Notes: generated by a model not told the origin, from the sequence alone. Shown: positions 8,356 to 17,157, counted from the stretch's first letter. The stretch is 64,000 bases of DNA from HXMU1420-2 sp034670145 (GCA_034670145.1 JAXMOA010000002.1:248001-312000), one strand, 5' to 3'. Made by a program: numbers and translations.

Positions 8356-8931
8356 GTGGCTGACGATGACAAACCTCTGCTGATCAAACGCTACGCCAGT
8401 CGGAGACTCTATAATACGGAGACTTCGGATTATGTGACCCTGGAAGATATCGCAGGCTTTATTCGGGGCGGGCGCGAGGTTCAGATTGTGGATCTGAAAT
8501 CGGGCGATGATCTGACCCGCCAGTATCTGCTGCAAATCATTGCCGAGCATGAAAGCCGGGGTGAGAATGTCTTGCCGGTTGGTGTGCTCAACGATCTGGT
8601 GCGCTCTTATATGGTGCCGGGCGGGGGGGTGATGCCTCAGTTCTTGCAAAGCTCCTTCGAGATGCTGCGCGATAGCCAGTCGAAAATGATGGACAATATG
8701 AGCGCGATAAATCCGATTGCCAGCATTCCGGGTTTTGAGGCCATGAAAGTCCAGCAGGAGGCGTTCCTGAAAGCGATGACGGGTGGATTGTCCGAGGCCT
8801 GGACCGGTGCCGGTCAGGAGGGGGATGCGGCGCGGGGAAAGACGGGAAAATCGGAGTCTCAATCCGAAGACCTGGAGGCCATAAAATCGCAATTGGCGGA
8901 CCTTCAGGACAAGCTGTCAAAGCTGCGTTGA
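8356..8931 (+). CDS. phaR: PHB synthesis repressor PhaR
   Basis: PhaR is a DNA-binding repressor that also binds PHB, and so couples phasin expression to granule formation. The product has the conserved PHB-accumulation regulator N-terminus (LLIKRYASRRLYNTETSDYV), an adjoining block around VQIVDLKSGDDLTRQYLLQI, and a helical C-terminal region ending in a short coiled coil (residues about 170-191). The GTG at 8356 is preferred because GGGAGG precedes it by nine bases and the product then starts VADDDKP as in relatives. An ATG at 8335 would add seven residues. It closes the pha locus and is followed by a strong terminator. No CTGC-N3-GCAG palindrome was seen immediately upstream, so autoregulation is not evident. 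Confidence 0.93.
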   Translation: MADDDKPLLIKRYASRRLYNTETSDYVTLEDIAGFIRGGREVQIVDLKSGDDLTRQYLLQIIAEHESRGENVLPVGVLNDLVRSYMVPGGGVMPQFLQSSFEMLRDSQSKMMDNMSAINPIASIPGFEAMKVQQEAFLKAMTGGLSEAWTGAGQEGDAARGKTGKSESQSEDLEAIKSQLADLQDKLSKLR

Positions 8932-9002
8932 GGCTGATTTTGACCAATGTCCCAGCTGGGACATATAGTCAAGCCTTTGAAAATATTGAAATAACAGAAA
9001 AT

Positions 9003-9038
9003 AAGGCCCCGGGACACATCCTGTTCCGGGGCCTTTTT
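9003..9038 (+). terminator. Rho-independent terminator after phaR
   Basis: AAGGCCCCGG (9003-9012) pairs with CCGGGGCCTT (9026-9035), with two further weak pairs inside, and the hairpin is followed by a T run. It lies about 70 bp after the phaR stop and closes the pha locus. Confidence 0.92.
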
Positions 9039-9106
9039 GCGTGTATCGCGTCGCACCCGGCCCGCACAGGTCCGACACAGCTCCGGGGCCGCCGGAGGGA
9101 GGGCAG

Positions 9107-9235
9107 ATGGAACGCAAACTAGCGGCGATTTTGGCGACGGATATTGTGGGCTTTGCCGGTCTGGTTTTGGACGAGTTCATACAAGCAAAAGCAAAATGCA
9201 GGAGCCTGAAAATCCGCGCGCTGAACACAGCTTAA
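9107..9235 (+). pseudogene. 5' remnant of a class III adenylate/guanylate cyclase gene
   Basis: An ATG at 9107 with a GGAGGG ribosome-binding site opens MERKLAAILATDIVGFAGLV (9107-9166). This closely resembles the usual start of class III cyclases of the MERRLAAILAADVVGYSRL type, where the Asp and following residues form the first metal-binding strand. After about 20 codons the similarity ends abruptly: the frame continues LDEFIQAKAKC and stops at 9235. The rest of the roughly 500-600-residue protein is missing. Directly downstream the DNA becomes AT-rich and carries an unrelated gene on the other strand. The simplest reading is a cyclase gene cut by insertion/deletion of foreign DNA near 9167. 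From 9167 to 9377 nothing else was recognised. Confidence 0.6.
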
Positions 9236-9377
9236 CAAAGGACCTGAAATCTCTGGGGAGACCATCGCCTACGGCGAGCAATGCGGTACTTGGCGAGAGT
9301 GAAGGTGATGTCCCGTCAGCCCCTGATCTTGCGCGACAAACAAATTTTGGTCCTTGAGACGCGTCGAATCGCCCCTG

Positions 9378-10511
9378 TCAGTTTGCAGAATCGATCTTCA
9401 AATGAACCACTCCCGTCTGGACACCAGCATAGGAGTATAGGCATCTGGCCAAGCGAGCTGCGCCCTTGTCAAGCGTAACAAAAACTGCCGCGCATCGAGC
9501 TGCGTTTTCGATGTGAAGCCCATCACGGAATTGCGCACGGAAGTATTTCATCCGACGCTCAGCATCGCCGCTTTTTACCCGACCTTTTCTAACCAAGCCA
9601 TAAAGGAACATCGTTAGTGCAAGGCCGGAAAGCTTACCCACTTCTCGCCCCTGTGGCTGTCTCCAAAAATCCTTGGGGAATTTTTCCTGGAAGACATTTT
9701 TGTGTTGGTCGTCGAAACAAGCCAACAGGTTTTCAACAGCAAGCTCGTCTGGGATTTCATCCAATTGAGCTAGATTTTTTGGCAAATTTTTCGCTATGAG
9801 GTCCAGGTGTTTGACAAATTGTTCTCTGCTATCTTCGAAAGGTTCGTCATTAATTGCCTTTTCCAGTTCGAATTTTTTTTCCACCAGATACTGTTTGATC
9901 AGGTTTTCAAAATCCTTTCTGAGGAAATTTTGATCCACATATATTTGCAAGGTCTGCCACATTTTTGTGGCGTCTGCGATCATTCCATCTTTTAGTGTTC
10001 GCTCTTGGGTGCAATCCAGCCACCCACGAGAAAAATGAAGGAATTTTAGTGAGTTATCCCAAAAAAATAATTCAGGGATTTGCGCGGCACCTTCGGGTTC
10101 CAGCAAAAGTTCGCGTGCTTTTCCTGGAGACAGGACAATTTTCTGATCTGAAGTCTCCACAGGCTCCAAGAAATGGAACGATAGTTCCTCTAACACCTGA
10201 GCGAACTTCGCGACATGTTTTGCGGCACGACACTCGTCAACGTGCACTGATGAATAAACAAAGACCACATTTGACGTCCTTGTTTTTCCCAAAGCCGTGA
10301 TCAGTTCTGTTCTTGATTTTTCTCCTTCGCGCATCTTACTGATAATGTTTTGGTCAAAGTATATAGGAAGAATATTATTGCTATCGGGCATGTTTGTCGC
10401 AAGATTGTTGAATAAGTCAAAATTAATACTGTGTTTGGAGGGTCCTGTCATCTGAAAAATTTGGAAAAATATTTTCTGAAATCCTGTCGGGTCGTTGTTG
10501 GGGATATTCAA
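9378..10511 (-). CDS. Uncharacterised protein with PIN-nuclease-like motifs in an AT-rich insert
   Basis: The function is not established. The 377-residue product has acidic motifs spaced as in PIN-type ribonuclease folds: Asp53 at the end of a predicted strand (PIYFDQNII), His90/Asp92/Glu93 after VFVYSSVH, and a C-terminal block with Asp330, His333 and Asp348 (FRDGLHIENAARC then FVTLDKGAARLA). The FVTLDKG segment is characteristic of PIN domains. The middle (about 160-290) is helical and charged. Base composition is clearly lower in GC than the neighbours, and codon use differs, suggesting acquisition. The start is uncertain: the longest frame begins with TTG, and ATGs follow at residues 21 and 41, none with a clear ribosome-binding site. 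No antitoxin-sized partner gene is visible. It could be a toxin, a defence nuclease or another PIN-like protein. Confidence 0.6.
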   Translation of the reverse strand: MNIPNNDPTGFQKIFFQIFQMTGPSKHSINFDLFNNLATNMPDSNNILPIYFDQNIISKMREGEKSRTELITALGKTRTSNVVFVYSSVHVDECRAAKHVAKFAQVLEELSFHFLEPVETSDQKIVLSPGKARELLLEPEGAAQIPELFFWDNSLKFLHFSRGWLDCTQERTLKDGMIADATKMWQTLQIYVDQNFLRKDFENLIKQYLVEKKFELEKAINDEPFEDSREQFVKHLDLIAKNLPKNLAQLDEIPDELAVENLLACFDDQHKNVFQEKFPKDFWRQPQGREVGKLSGLALTMFLYGLVRKGRVKSGDAERRMKYFRAQFRDGLHIENAARCAAVFVTLDKGAARLARCLYSYAGVQTGVVHLKIDSAN

Positions 10512-10626
10512 TTGTGGAAATTTTTATTCTATGTATTTAAAAGTTCATACACTTGAATTGCAATTGATATTAATTGTGCAATCAAAAGACGGCTTTTGTA
10601 TTCGAGTAGCTTTTGGCTGCGCCGGG

Positions 10627-12036
10627 TTATAATATCGGGGCGAAAAGGCGGGCAATCGGAGCGCCGATGCGGATGTGTCTGGGCTGTTGCGCGAGGGTTT
10701 TGTCCAGCATCCAGGCGCGGTCAAAATCCTGTTGCAGCATCTGGGCTGTCGCCGCAGCCGGGCGCGCATCAAAGAATGCGGCCATGGACTCGAAGTTCAG
10801 CCGGAAGGACCGGTTGTCCAGATTGGTTGTGCCGATGGCGGCAAAATCATCGTCCACCAGCACCACCTTTTGATGCATGAAGCTGGGCTTGTAGCGCCAG
10901 ACCTGCACCCCGGCGGCGCGGATTTCGTCGAAATAGGCAAAGGCGGCAAGCCACGGGATTTTGTGGTCGATCACCTCGGGCACCAGAATGCGGACATCGA
11001 CCCCGCGCAGGGCCGCATGTTTGAGCGCGGTCAGCACATCCGTGTCGGGGACAAAATAGGGCGATGCGATCCAGACGCGATCTGTGGCGGCGGTGATGGC
11101 CGAGAAAAAGAACAGGGCGCCGGTTTCCATTTCGTCCCCGGGGCCTGTGGGCACGATCAGGGCGGTCATGTCTTCGGGGGCGTGGGGGGCCTCCCAGTTC
11201 AGGTCTTCGATCAGGACCTCGCTGGTGGCCCAGTGCCAGTCCTCGGCGAAGACCAGTTGCAGCTGGGAGACGACCGGCCCCTGGAGGCGGGCGTGCGTAT
11301 CGCGCCAGTCGCCGAATTTCGGGTCGAGGCCGAGGTATTCATCGCCGACATTGAAGCCGCCGGTAAACCCGATGTTGCCATCGACAACGACGGTTTTGCG
11401 GTGGTTGCGCAGGTTGACCTGAAAGCGGTTGTTGGGCCCGCGGACTGATTTTGGGTCGACCACCTGAACGCCGGCGTTGCGCAGGGTGTCCTGGTAGCTG
11501 CGGGGCAGGCCGGTGCTGCCGACGGCGTCAAACATCAGGCGAACCGTGACGCCGCGCGCGGCGGCGGCGATCAGGTGGTCGCGCAACATGCGCCCCAGGC
11601 CATCATCGCGCAGGATGTAAAATTGAACCAGAACATAGGTTTCTGCGGCATCAATGGCGGCAAAGATCGCATCGAACGTGGCCTTGCCGTCGATAAGCAG
11701 CGTCATGTTGTTGCCGCGTGCGGCGGGGAGTTCGGCAATTTTTTCAAAGGCCTGAACGGGGATGACGGTGGGGGTGGTGGGGGCATTTGCCGTTTTGAAG
11801 GTTTGGACGCCTTCGATGATTTCTGCACTGTCGCGGCGGGCGATCAGGTAGTGTTTGAATTTATGGTGGCCCAGAAACAGATACAGCGGGACGCCGATAT
11901 AGGGCGCGGCGACCAGGAAGACGACCCATCCGACCGCACCCTGGGATGTGCGGGCAGAGGAGACGGCGCGCCAGGCAAACCAGAGCGCCGCGATTTCCAG
12001 GAGGATCAGTGCGGGTACGAAAATCTCTGTGTTCAT
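10627..12036 (-). CDS. cls: Cardiolipin synthase (phospholipase D family)
   Basis: Cls condenses two phosphatidylglycerol molecules to cardiolipin at the inner membrane. The 469-residue protein has two N-terminal membrane helices (about 5-22 and 33-55, the second followed by HHKFKHYL) and two phospholipase D active-site motifs: HRKTVVVDGNIGFTGGFNVGDEY and HQKVVLVDDDFAAIGTTNLDNRS, both with the HxK-x4-D core. Length and layout fit ClsA-type enzymes. It starts 32 bp after the stop of the AraC-family gene on the same strand, so the two are probably co-transcribed. An AT-rich 115-bp spacer (10512-10626) separates its 3' end from the start of the PIN-like gene. Confidence 0.93.
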   Translation of the reverse strand: MNTEIFVPALILLEIAALWFAWRAVSSARTSQGAVGWVVFLVAAPYIGVPLYLFLGHHKFKHYLIARRDSAEIIEGVQTFKTANAPTTPTVIPVQAFEKIAELPAARGNNMTLLIDGKATFDAIFAAIDAAETYVLVQFYILRDDGLGRMLRDHLIAAAARGVTVRLMFDAVGSTGLPRSYQDTLRNAGVQVVDPKSVRGPNNRFQVNLRNHRKTVVVDGNIGFTGGFNVGDEYLGLDPKFGDWRDTHARLQGPVVSQLQLVFAEDWHWATSEVLIEDLNWEAPHAPEDMTALIVPTGPGDEMETGALFFFSAITAATDRVWIASPYFVPDTDVLTALKHAALRGVDVRILVPEVIDHKIPWLAAFAYFDEIRAAGVQVWRYKPSFMHQKVVLVDDDFAAIGTTNLDNRSFRLNFESMAAFFDARPAAATAQMLQQDFDRAWMLDKTLAQQPRHIRIGAPIARLFAPIL

Positions 12037-12068
12037 CGGTGTCCCTGTTGTGACGAATGATCAGGCCA

Positions 12069-13124
12069 TCAAATGTGCCGGCGGGAGGCGAAGATTGAGG
12101 GGTTTTCGCCCTCCCATTTGGTGAAGGCCTCGGAAAAGCTTTGTCGGTGAGAGAAGCCGAGTTTTTCTGCGGTGTGGGATAGGGAGCGCCCGGCCAGCAG
12201 CTCTTGTCTGGCGAGTTTGTGCAATGCGGCGTCGCGGACCCGGGCGAAGCTGGCGTTTGTGGCTTTGAGGCGGGCCTGCAGGGTGCGGACGGGCATATCC
12301 AGGAGGAAGGCGGCGTCGGTCAGGCGGAGTTGGCTGGAGCCGGAGGTTATGGATTGAAAGTGCAGTTCGGTGACGACCTGGGTGAGGTCTTCGATTTTGA
12401 GGGCTTTGGCGTTGAGCCGGGCCATGAGGCCAATGGCGATGGAAGAGAGCAGGGGGTTGGCGTGTTTCATCGGGCTGCGCAGCAGTTCGTCGTCGAATTC
12501 GATCAGGCCGACCGGGGCGCTTTGCCGTTTGGTGGCCTCGCAGATGAGCGGTGTGGGGCTGGTGCGCCCCTGGGGGAGAGTGACGGTCAGGTTGGGGTCT
12601 CTGGTCCAGCGGGTGAGGCGGAGGAGGTAGAGGAACGTGGCGATGTAATACTCTATGTGCGATGTGGTGCCTGGGCGGCCGTCGAACGGGTCTTCGTATC
12701 GGATCTGGAACCGGCCTTTGGTCAGCCGGTAAGAGACGGTGTCGCCCTGAGAGAGGAAGCTGAGCCAGTCTTTGGCGGTGGTCAGCGCATCCCAGAGGGT
12801 TTCGCAATGCACAACGGCCTTGCCGAAAATCCCGGTTGAGGCGAGGTCCGGGTTGAGCCCGGCGCGCAGGAACAGGTCGGAGCCGGAGGCCATTGTGTGC
12901 ATCCGGTCGGCGCATTCCAGATAGTATTCGGCGTTCAGGAGGGTCTCGGGGTTTTGCGCGTTTATCCTGTAGTTCAGGTCTTTCTGGATCTCACGAGAAT
13001 GGCGCGGCTGGTCCTGTAACAGCAGTTCCAGCGGCGCATTCATGATCGCTGACTTGATGCCGGCCGGATGTTCGGCGCCTGACAAAACCTGTTCGCTTTG
13101 CGTGTTTTCCGACAAGGGAATCAC
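12069..13124 (-). CDS. AraC-family transcriptional regulator
   Basis: The 351-residue product has an N-terminal region of the arabinose-binding-like/OruR type and a C-terminal AraC DNA-binding domain with two helix-turn-helix units. The second unit reads LSHTAEKLGFSHRQSFSEAFTKWEGENPS (about residues 311-340), the characteristic AraC signature. Translation probably starts at a GTG (13124) with AGGA eight bases upstream. It precedes cls on the same strand by 32 bp and is divergent from the sulfatase gene across 120 bp, so it may regulate either or both. The effector is unknown. It has the same domain type as the edge-truncated regulator at the left end of the window. Confidence 0.88.
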   Translation of the reverse strand: MIPLSENTQSEQVLSGAEHPAGIKSAIMNAPLELLLQDQPRHSREIQKDLNYRINAQNPETLLNAEYYLECADRMHTMASGSDLFLRAGLNPDLASTGIFGKAVVHCETLWDALTTAKDWLSFLSQGDTVSYRLTKGRFQIRYEDPFDGRPGTTSHIEYYIATFLYLLRLTRWTRDPNLTVTLPQGRTSPTPLICEATKRQSAPVGLIEFDDELLRSPMKHANPLLSSIAIGLMARLNAKALKIEDLTQVVTELHFQSITSGSSQLRLTDAAFLLDMPVRTLQARLKATNASFARVRDAALHKLARQELLAGRSLSHTAEKLGFSHRQSFSEAFTKWEGENPSIFASRRHI

Positions 13125-13244
13125 TGTGGCATCCTAGATTTGGTGTCCGCTCGAAGGATTTTACGTCTTTCGCGGGGAGTCTCATTTGGTCGAATAGATC
13201 AACAATTACAATGAGGTACGCATGGAAGCTACTGGGAGAAACAA

Positions 13245-14822
13245 ATGTACAAACCGAAGTTAACAAACTGGCGAATGGGCGCCGCTGGCGCGCTTCTCGT
13301 TTCCTTGTTCGTACCTACTGCGCTTTTCGCTGAGGACAAACCAAATATTCTGGTGATCTGGGGCGACGATATCGGCCAGTCCAATATCTCGGCCTATACG
13401 AGAGGTTTGATGGGCTATGAAACGCCCAATATCGACCGGGTTGCCGATGAAGGCATGATGTTTACCGACTACTATGGTGAGCAATCCTGCACCGCCGGGC
13501 GGTCGTCTTACATCATGGGGCAGTCGGTGTATCGGACCGGTCTGTCCAAGGTTGGTCTGCCGGGGGCCGATCTGGGCATGCAGGAGGAAGATCCGACCAT
13601 TGCGGGCCTGTTGAAGGCCGAAGGATATGTGACCGGCCAGTTTGGCAAGAACCATCTGGGCGATCAGGACCGGATGCTGCCCACGAACCACGGTTTTGAT
13701 GAGTTCTTTGGCAACCTTTATCACCTCAATGCCGAAGAAGAGCCAGAGAACCGGGACTATCCGGGCGACGCGGTGCTGGCGGACGGGCAAACGTTCCGCG
13801 AAGCCTTTGGTCCGCGCGGGGTCATCAAATCTTCGGCGGATGGGAGCATCAAGGACACCGGTCCACTGACCAAGAAACGCATGGAGACCGTCGATGATGA
13901 AACGGTGGCGGCTGCCATCGACTTTATCAAACGGGCCAATGAGCAGGGCAAACCGTTCTATGTCTGGTGGAATGGCACGCGGATGCATTTCCGCACCCAT
14001 GTAAAGGACGAGCATTACGGCATTTCCGGTCAGGACGAATATGGCGACGGCATGGTCGAGCATGACATGCATGTTGGACAGCTGTTGGATGTGCTGGATG
14101 ATCTGGGCATCGCGGATAACACCATCGTGCATTATTCGACGGACAACGGCCCGCACAAGAACACATGGCCTGATGCCGGTTCAAACCCGTTCTACAGCGA
14201 AAAGAACACCAATTGGGAAGGGGGCTGGCGTGTGCCGTCCCTGGTGCGTTGGCCTGGCAAGATCGAAGCGGATTCGGTTTCGAACGAGATCATGCACCAT
14301 ATGGATTGGTTGCCCACGTTCCTGGCGGCTGCTGGCAATGACAGCATCAAGGAACAGCTGAAAGCGGGTGGCGTGCAGGCGATCGGACGCGCGTACAAGG
14401 TGCATCTGGACGGCTACAATTTCTTGCCGATTTTGTTGGGCGAAGTCGAAGATGGCCCGCGTCACGAGATCTTTTACTTTGCGGATACCGGAGAGCTGAC
14501 CGCTTTGCGCTATGACGACTGGAAGCTTATTTTCCTGGAGCAAAAAGCGGTTTCGACCTTGCGGGCCTGGATCGAGCCCTGGACCCCGCTGCGTGTGCCT
14601 TTGATCACCAATTTGCGGCGCGACCCATATGAGCAGGCGCATCTGACATCCAACACTTACTATGACTGGATGATTGACCGGATCTATTTCCTGGTGCCTG
14701 CGCAGAAATACGTGGGTCAGTTCCTGTCCACATTCCAGGAATTCCCGCCACGTCAGAAGCCTGCGAGCTTTTCCATTGATCAGGTCATGGAGCTGATGAC
14801 GGCCAACAACGGCAGCAAGTGA
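13245..14822 (+). CDS. Exported arylsulfatase-like enzyme, paralogue A
   Basis: This S1-type sulfatase/alkaline-phosphatase-superfamily enzyme (525 residues) has a cleavable signal peptide ending near ALFAED, so it should act in the periplasm or outside. The core begins NILVIWGDDIGQSN with the metal-binding Asp41/Asp42, and the modified nucleophile lies in EQSCTAGRSSYIMG (Cys82). The motif is C-x-A-x-R rather than the commoner C-x-P-x-R, which bears on which formylglycine-forming maturase can act; none is seen here. Later blocks include GKNHLGD, TRMHFRTH and STDNGPH. It opens a run of eight same-strand envelope genes, and a close paralogue lies 35 kb away. The natural substrate (sulfate or phosphate ester) cannot be told from sequence. 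Confidence 0.88.
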   Translation: MYKPKLTNWRMGAAGALLVSLFVPTALFAEDKPNILVIWGDDIGQSNISAYTRGLMGYETPNIDRVADEGMMFTDYYGEQSCTAGRSSYIMGQSVYRTGLSKVGLPGADLGMQEEDPTIAGLLKAEGYVTGQFGKNHLGDQDRMLPTNHGFDEFFGNLYHLNAEEEPENRDYPGDAVLADGQTFREAFGPRGVIKSSADGSIKDTGPLTKKRMETVDDETVAAAIDFIKRANEQGKPFYVWWNGTRMHFRTHVKDEHYGISGQDEYGDGMVEHDMHVGQLLDVLDDLGIADNTIVHYSTDNGPHKNTWPDAGSNPFYSEKNTNWEGGWRVPSLVRWPGKIEADSVSNEIMHHMDWLPTFLAAAGNDSIKEQLKAGGVQAIGRAYKVHLDGYNFLPILLGEVEDGPRHEIFYFADTGELTALRYDDWKLIFLEQKAVSTLRAWIEPWTPLRVPLITNLRRDPYEQAHLTSNTYYDWMIDRIYFLVPAQKYVGQFLSTFQEFPPRQKPASFSIDQVMELMTANNGSK

Positions 14823-14843
14823 CGCTTTGGTCCTGAGAAATGG

Positions 14844-14873
14844 CACCTGCGCAAACAGAGCTTTGCGCGGGTG
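14844..14873 (+). terminator. Stem-loop after sulfatase A (possible terminator/attenuator)
   Basis: A 12-bp stem (14844-14855 with 14862-14873, one G-U pair) closes a six-base loop 21 bp after the sulfatase stop. There is no T run, so it may be a partial terminator or an mRNA-stabilising hairpin between sulfatase and the DUF1269 gene. Confidence 0.5.
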
Positions 14874-14918
14874 TCTGTCCAAACAATCAAACAATGTTCA
14901 ATCAAGGAGAACCAAGAC

Positions 14919-15428
14919 ATGAGTGATCTGGTCGTAATCGTATTCGAAGGCCGCCACACGGCGGATGAAGCCCTATTGCGTCTGCAAAAGATGAGCATGG
15001 ACTGGGAAGTTGATCTGGACGAGGCGGTGGTGATGACCCGCGACAAGGACGGGGTATTGCGGACGCGGAATTCTGACACTCTGACGGCTGCCGGCTTTTT
15101 GGGTGGAACATCGCTGGGGGCGCTGACCGGGACGTTGATTGGCGCGATGGCTGGCAACCCGGCTGCCGGTTTTCTGGCCGGTTCTGCGCTGGGGGCCGGT
15201 TCTGGAACCCTGGCGGGCATGTTGGATCAGGCGGACGAAGAAGACGCGCTGGCGGCGCGGGTGGGCGCCAAGATGACGCCGGACTCTTCGGCTTTGGCCG
15301 TGATCGGGTGGTCGGACCGGCCGACCAAATTGCTGAGCGAGTTGGAAGGCATGAAGGGCGAGGTTATCGAGACAACCCTGTCGGTCAGCGATGAAAACGA
15401 GCTGCGGGCCAAGTTGGCCGAGGGCTGA
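14919..15428 (+). CDS. DUF1269-family membrane-associated protein
   Basis: The 169-residue product matches the DUF1269 pattern: an N-terminal alpha/beta segment (LVVIVFEGRHTADEALLRLQ), a central glycine/alanine-rich hydrophobic hairpin (about residues 56-100, with many GxxxG-like steps such as GALTGTLIGAMAG), and a C-terminal alpha/beta segment ending in ENELRAKLAEG. The glycine-rich hairpin suggests membrane insertion. The ATG at 14919 has AAGGAGA at good spacing; an upstream in-frame start would add 16 residues. Function is unknown for the family. It lies between a sulfatase and an HdeD-like gene in a run of envelope genes, which hints at a stress-related role. Confidence 0.82.
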   Translation: MSDLVVIVFEGRHTADEALLRLQKMSMDWEVDLDEAVVMTRDKDGVLRTRNSDTLTAAGFLGGTSLGALTGTLIGAMAGNPAAGFLAGSALGAGSGTLAGMLDQADEEDALAARVGAKMTPDSSALAVIGWSDRPTKLLSELEGMKGEVIETTLSVSDENELRAKLAEG

Positions 15429-15638
15429 TCCGGCGCTTTTGGCCTCTCGGTGATTGGATCTGTCCGGTTGCCGGGAGGGCGTCTTTTGATCCCTAGCGAT
15501 CCGGGGGGCGGCCAAGACGCTGGCCCTGTGTGCGGTGGTTTTATCAGTATTTGTGTTTGCAAAACGGTGCTGGCCTCTGGGGATGGGGCCAGTGAATGGG
15601 CCAGTGACGGCGATACAGATAGGGAAAGTGATTGAGAT

Positions 15639-16193
15639 ATGGCGAAGGCAACACATGAACTCCAAAACAGCTGGGGTTGGTTTCTGGCGGTTGGACTGCT
15701 GATGATCATCGGGGGGGTCTGTGCCTTTTTCGCGCCATTCATGGTTTCCCTGGTGGTTGAAGTGATCGTCGGGGCGGCGTTTACCTTTGGCGGGGCTGTG
15801 ATGCTGGGGCAGTTTTTCATGACCCGGGACGGGTGGAATGCGCGGGTGACCTATTTGATTTTGGGGTTGTTCACGGGGTTTGCCGGTTTGACGTTGTTGT
15901 TGCGCCCGCTTGAGGGGCTGTTGGCGCTGACGCTGGTCATGATCGTTGCGGTTTTTGTCAGCGGGTTGATCCGGGTTGCGGTGGGTGTGATGGCGCGGCC
16001 CGAGCCGGGCGCCGGTTGGGTTATTCTGGGCGGGGTGATTTCGATCCTCCTCTCTGGCTATCTGATGTCGGTCTATCCCGAAGTCAGCGTGGTTCTGGTG
16101 GGGCTGATGGTCGGGGCCTCGTTGATTGGGGAGGGGGCCGGGTATCTGCGGTTTGCCTTTGGTTTGAAGAACAATGTTTCGGTGGCGGTTTGA
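15639..16193 (+). CDS. HdeD-family (DUF308) membrane protein
   Basis: The 184-residue protein has six predicted membrane helices arranged as three hairpins, the layout of the HdeD/DUF308 family. The enterobacterial member is linked to acid resistance at high cell density. Recognisable elements are WFLAVGLLMIIGGVCAFF near the N-terminus and glycine-rich hairpins through VILGGVISILLSGYL. No catalytic residues are expected. It stands 210 bp after the DUF1269 gene (that gap holds no gene) and 154 bp before the outer-membrane-protein gene. The physiological role here is inferred only from family and neighbours. Confidence 0.85.
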   Translation: MAKATHELQNSWGWFLAVGLLMIIGGVCAFFAPFMVSLVVEVIVGAAFTFGGAVMLGQFFMTRDGWNARVTYLILGLFTGFAGLTLLLRPLEGLLALTLVMIVAVFVSGLIRVAVGVMARPEPGAGWVILGGVISILLSGYLMSVYPEVSVVLVGLMVGASLIGEGAGYLRFAFGLKNNVSVAV

Positions 16194-16347
16194 TGCACGG
16201 CGGGTCTGTTTCGCGCAGCATGAGCACCGACAATTGCGGCCTATCTGGGCACCAAGCCGCCTTTAGGGGCGAGCCTTGCCGGAGGCCGTGCCACAGCCGA
16301 AGCAGTGAAGTGCAGGCGGCGCTGGTGAATTCAAAGGGAGGGTGCGG

Positions 16348-17157
16348 ATGAAAACGTCACTTAGTGGGAACCTGATTTGGGCTTTGTCTTTGTGCCTTGG
16401 CCTGTTCGGTGTGCAGCAGGCGCTGGCGCAGTCTGACGCGGGTTCGGATGCGGCGCAGGCGAATAACCCGTTGGCGGACATCAAGGCCTTCAACATACAG
16501 AATTATTACATCGGGGATTTCACCGGTCCGTCGAACCTGACGGGCAATCAATTCGTGCTGCGATATGCGCAGCCGATTGCGATCGGTGACACCAACTGGC
16601 TGATCCGCGCGTCGCTGCCGTTCAATTCCTTTCCTGTGGGAACCGGGGGGCAAACGGTCAACAGCGTCGGAGATTTTGACATTTTCGCCGCCTATCAGAT
16701 CGGCACCGGCAACCCGGCGGTAAGCTTTGCCATTGGCCCGCAAGTGGTGGCCCCGACGGCCAATGACAGCAGGCTGGGCAGCGATCAATGGCAGCTGGGG
16801 CTGGCCAATGTCTATTTCAACGCCAAATCGCCGCTGATCCAATACGGATATCTTCTGACGTGGCGCACTGGTGTGGGGGATACGAATGGCCGTAACCGGG
16901 TCAACCTGGGGGCGTTCCAGCCGTTTGTTTTCTATCAGCTGGGGGACGGGTTTTACACCGGCGGCGCGCCGATCTGGTCGTATAACTTTGACAACGACAA
17001 TTACTCGATCCCGGTTGGAATTCGGTTCGGGAAGGTGACCAAACGTGGTAAAACCGTTTTCAACTTCTTTGTCGAACCGCAGTATTCGGTGTTCAGCAAG
17101 GGAAATGGCCTGCCCAAATGGCAGGTATATCTGGCGTTGAACATGCAATTTCTGTGA
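16348..17157 (+). CDS. Outer-membrane beta-barrel/transporter-like protein
   Basis: The 269-residue product starts with a clear signal peptide (cleavage after QQALAQ). The mature chain alternates hydrophobic and polar residues, has many aromatic strand ends, and finishes in a terminal phenylalanine-leucine segment (VYLALNMQFL), all consistent with an outer-membrane beta-barrel. The pattern resembles the MetA-pathway/phenol-degradation transporter-like family. The ATG at 16348 has GGGAGG six bases upstream; a GTG two codons earlier is less likely. It lies 42 bp before the YqjD-like gene and is probably co-transcribed with it. The solute, if any, is unknown. Confidence 0.75.
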   Translation: MKTSLSGNLIWALSLCLGLFGVQQALAQSDAGSDAAQANNPLADIKAFNIQNYYIGDFTGPSNLTGNQFVLRYAQPIAIGDTNWLIRASLPFNSFPVGTGGQTVNSVGDFDIFAAYQIGTGNPAVSFAIGPQVVAPTANDSRLGSDQWQLGLANVYFNAKSPLIQYGYLLTWRTGVGDTNGRNRVNLGAFQPFVFYQLGDGFYTGGAPIWSYNFDNDNYSIPVGIRFGKVTKRGKTVFNFFVEPQYSVFSKGNGLPKWQVYLALNMQFL

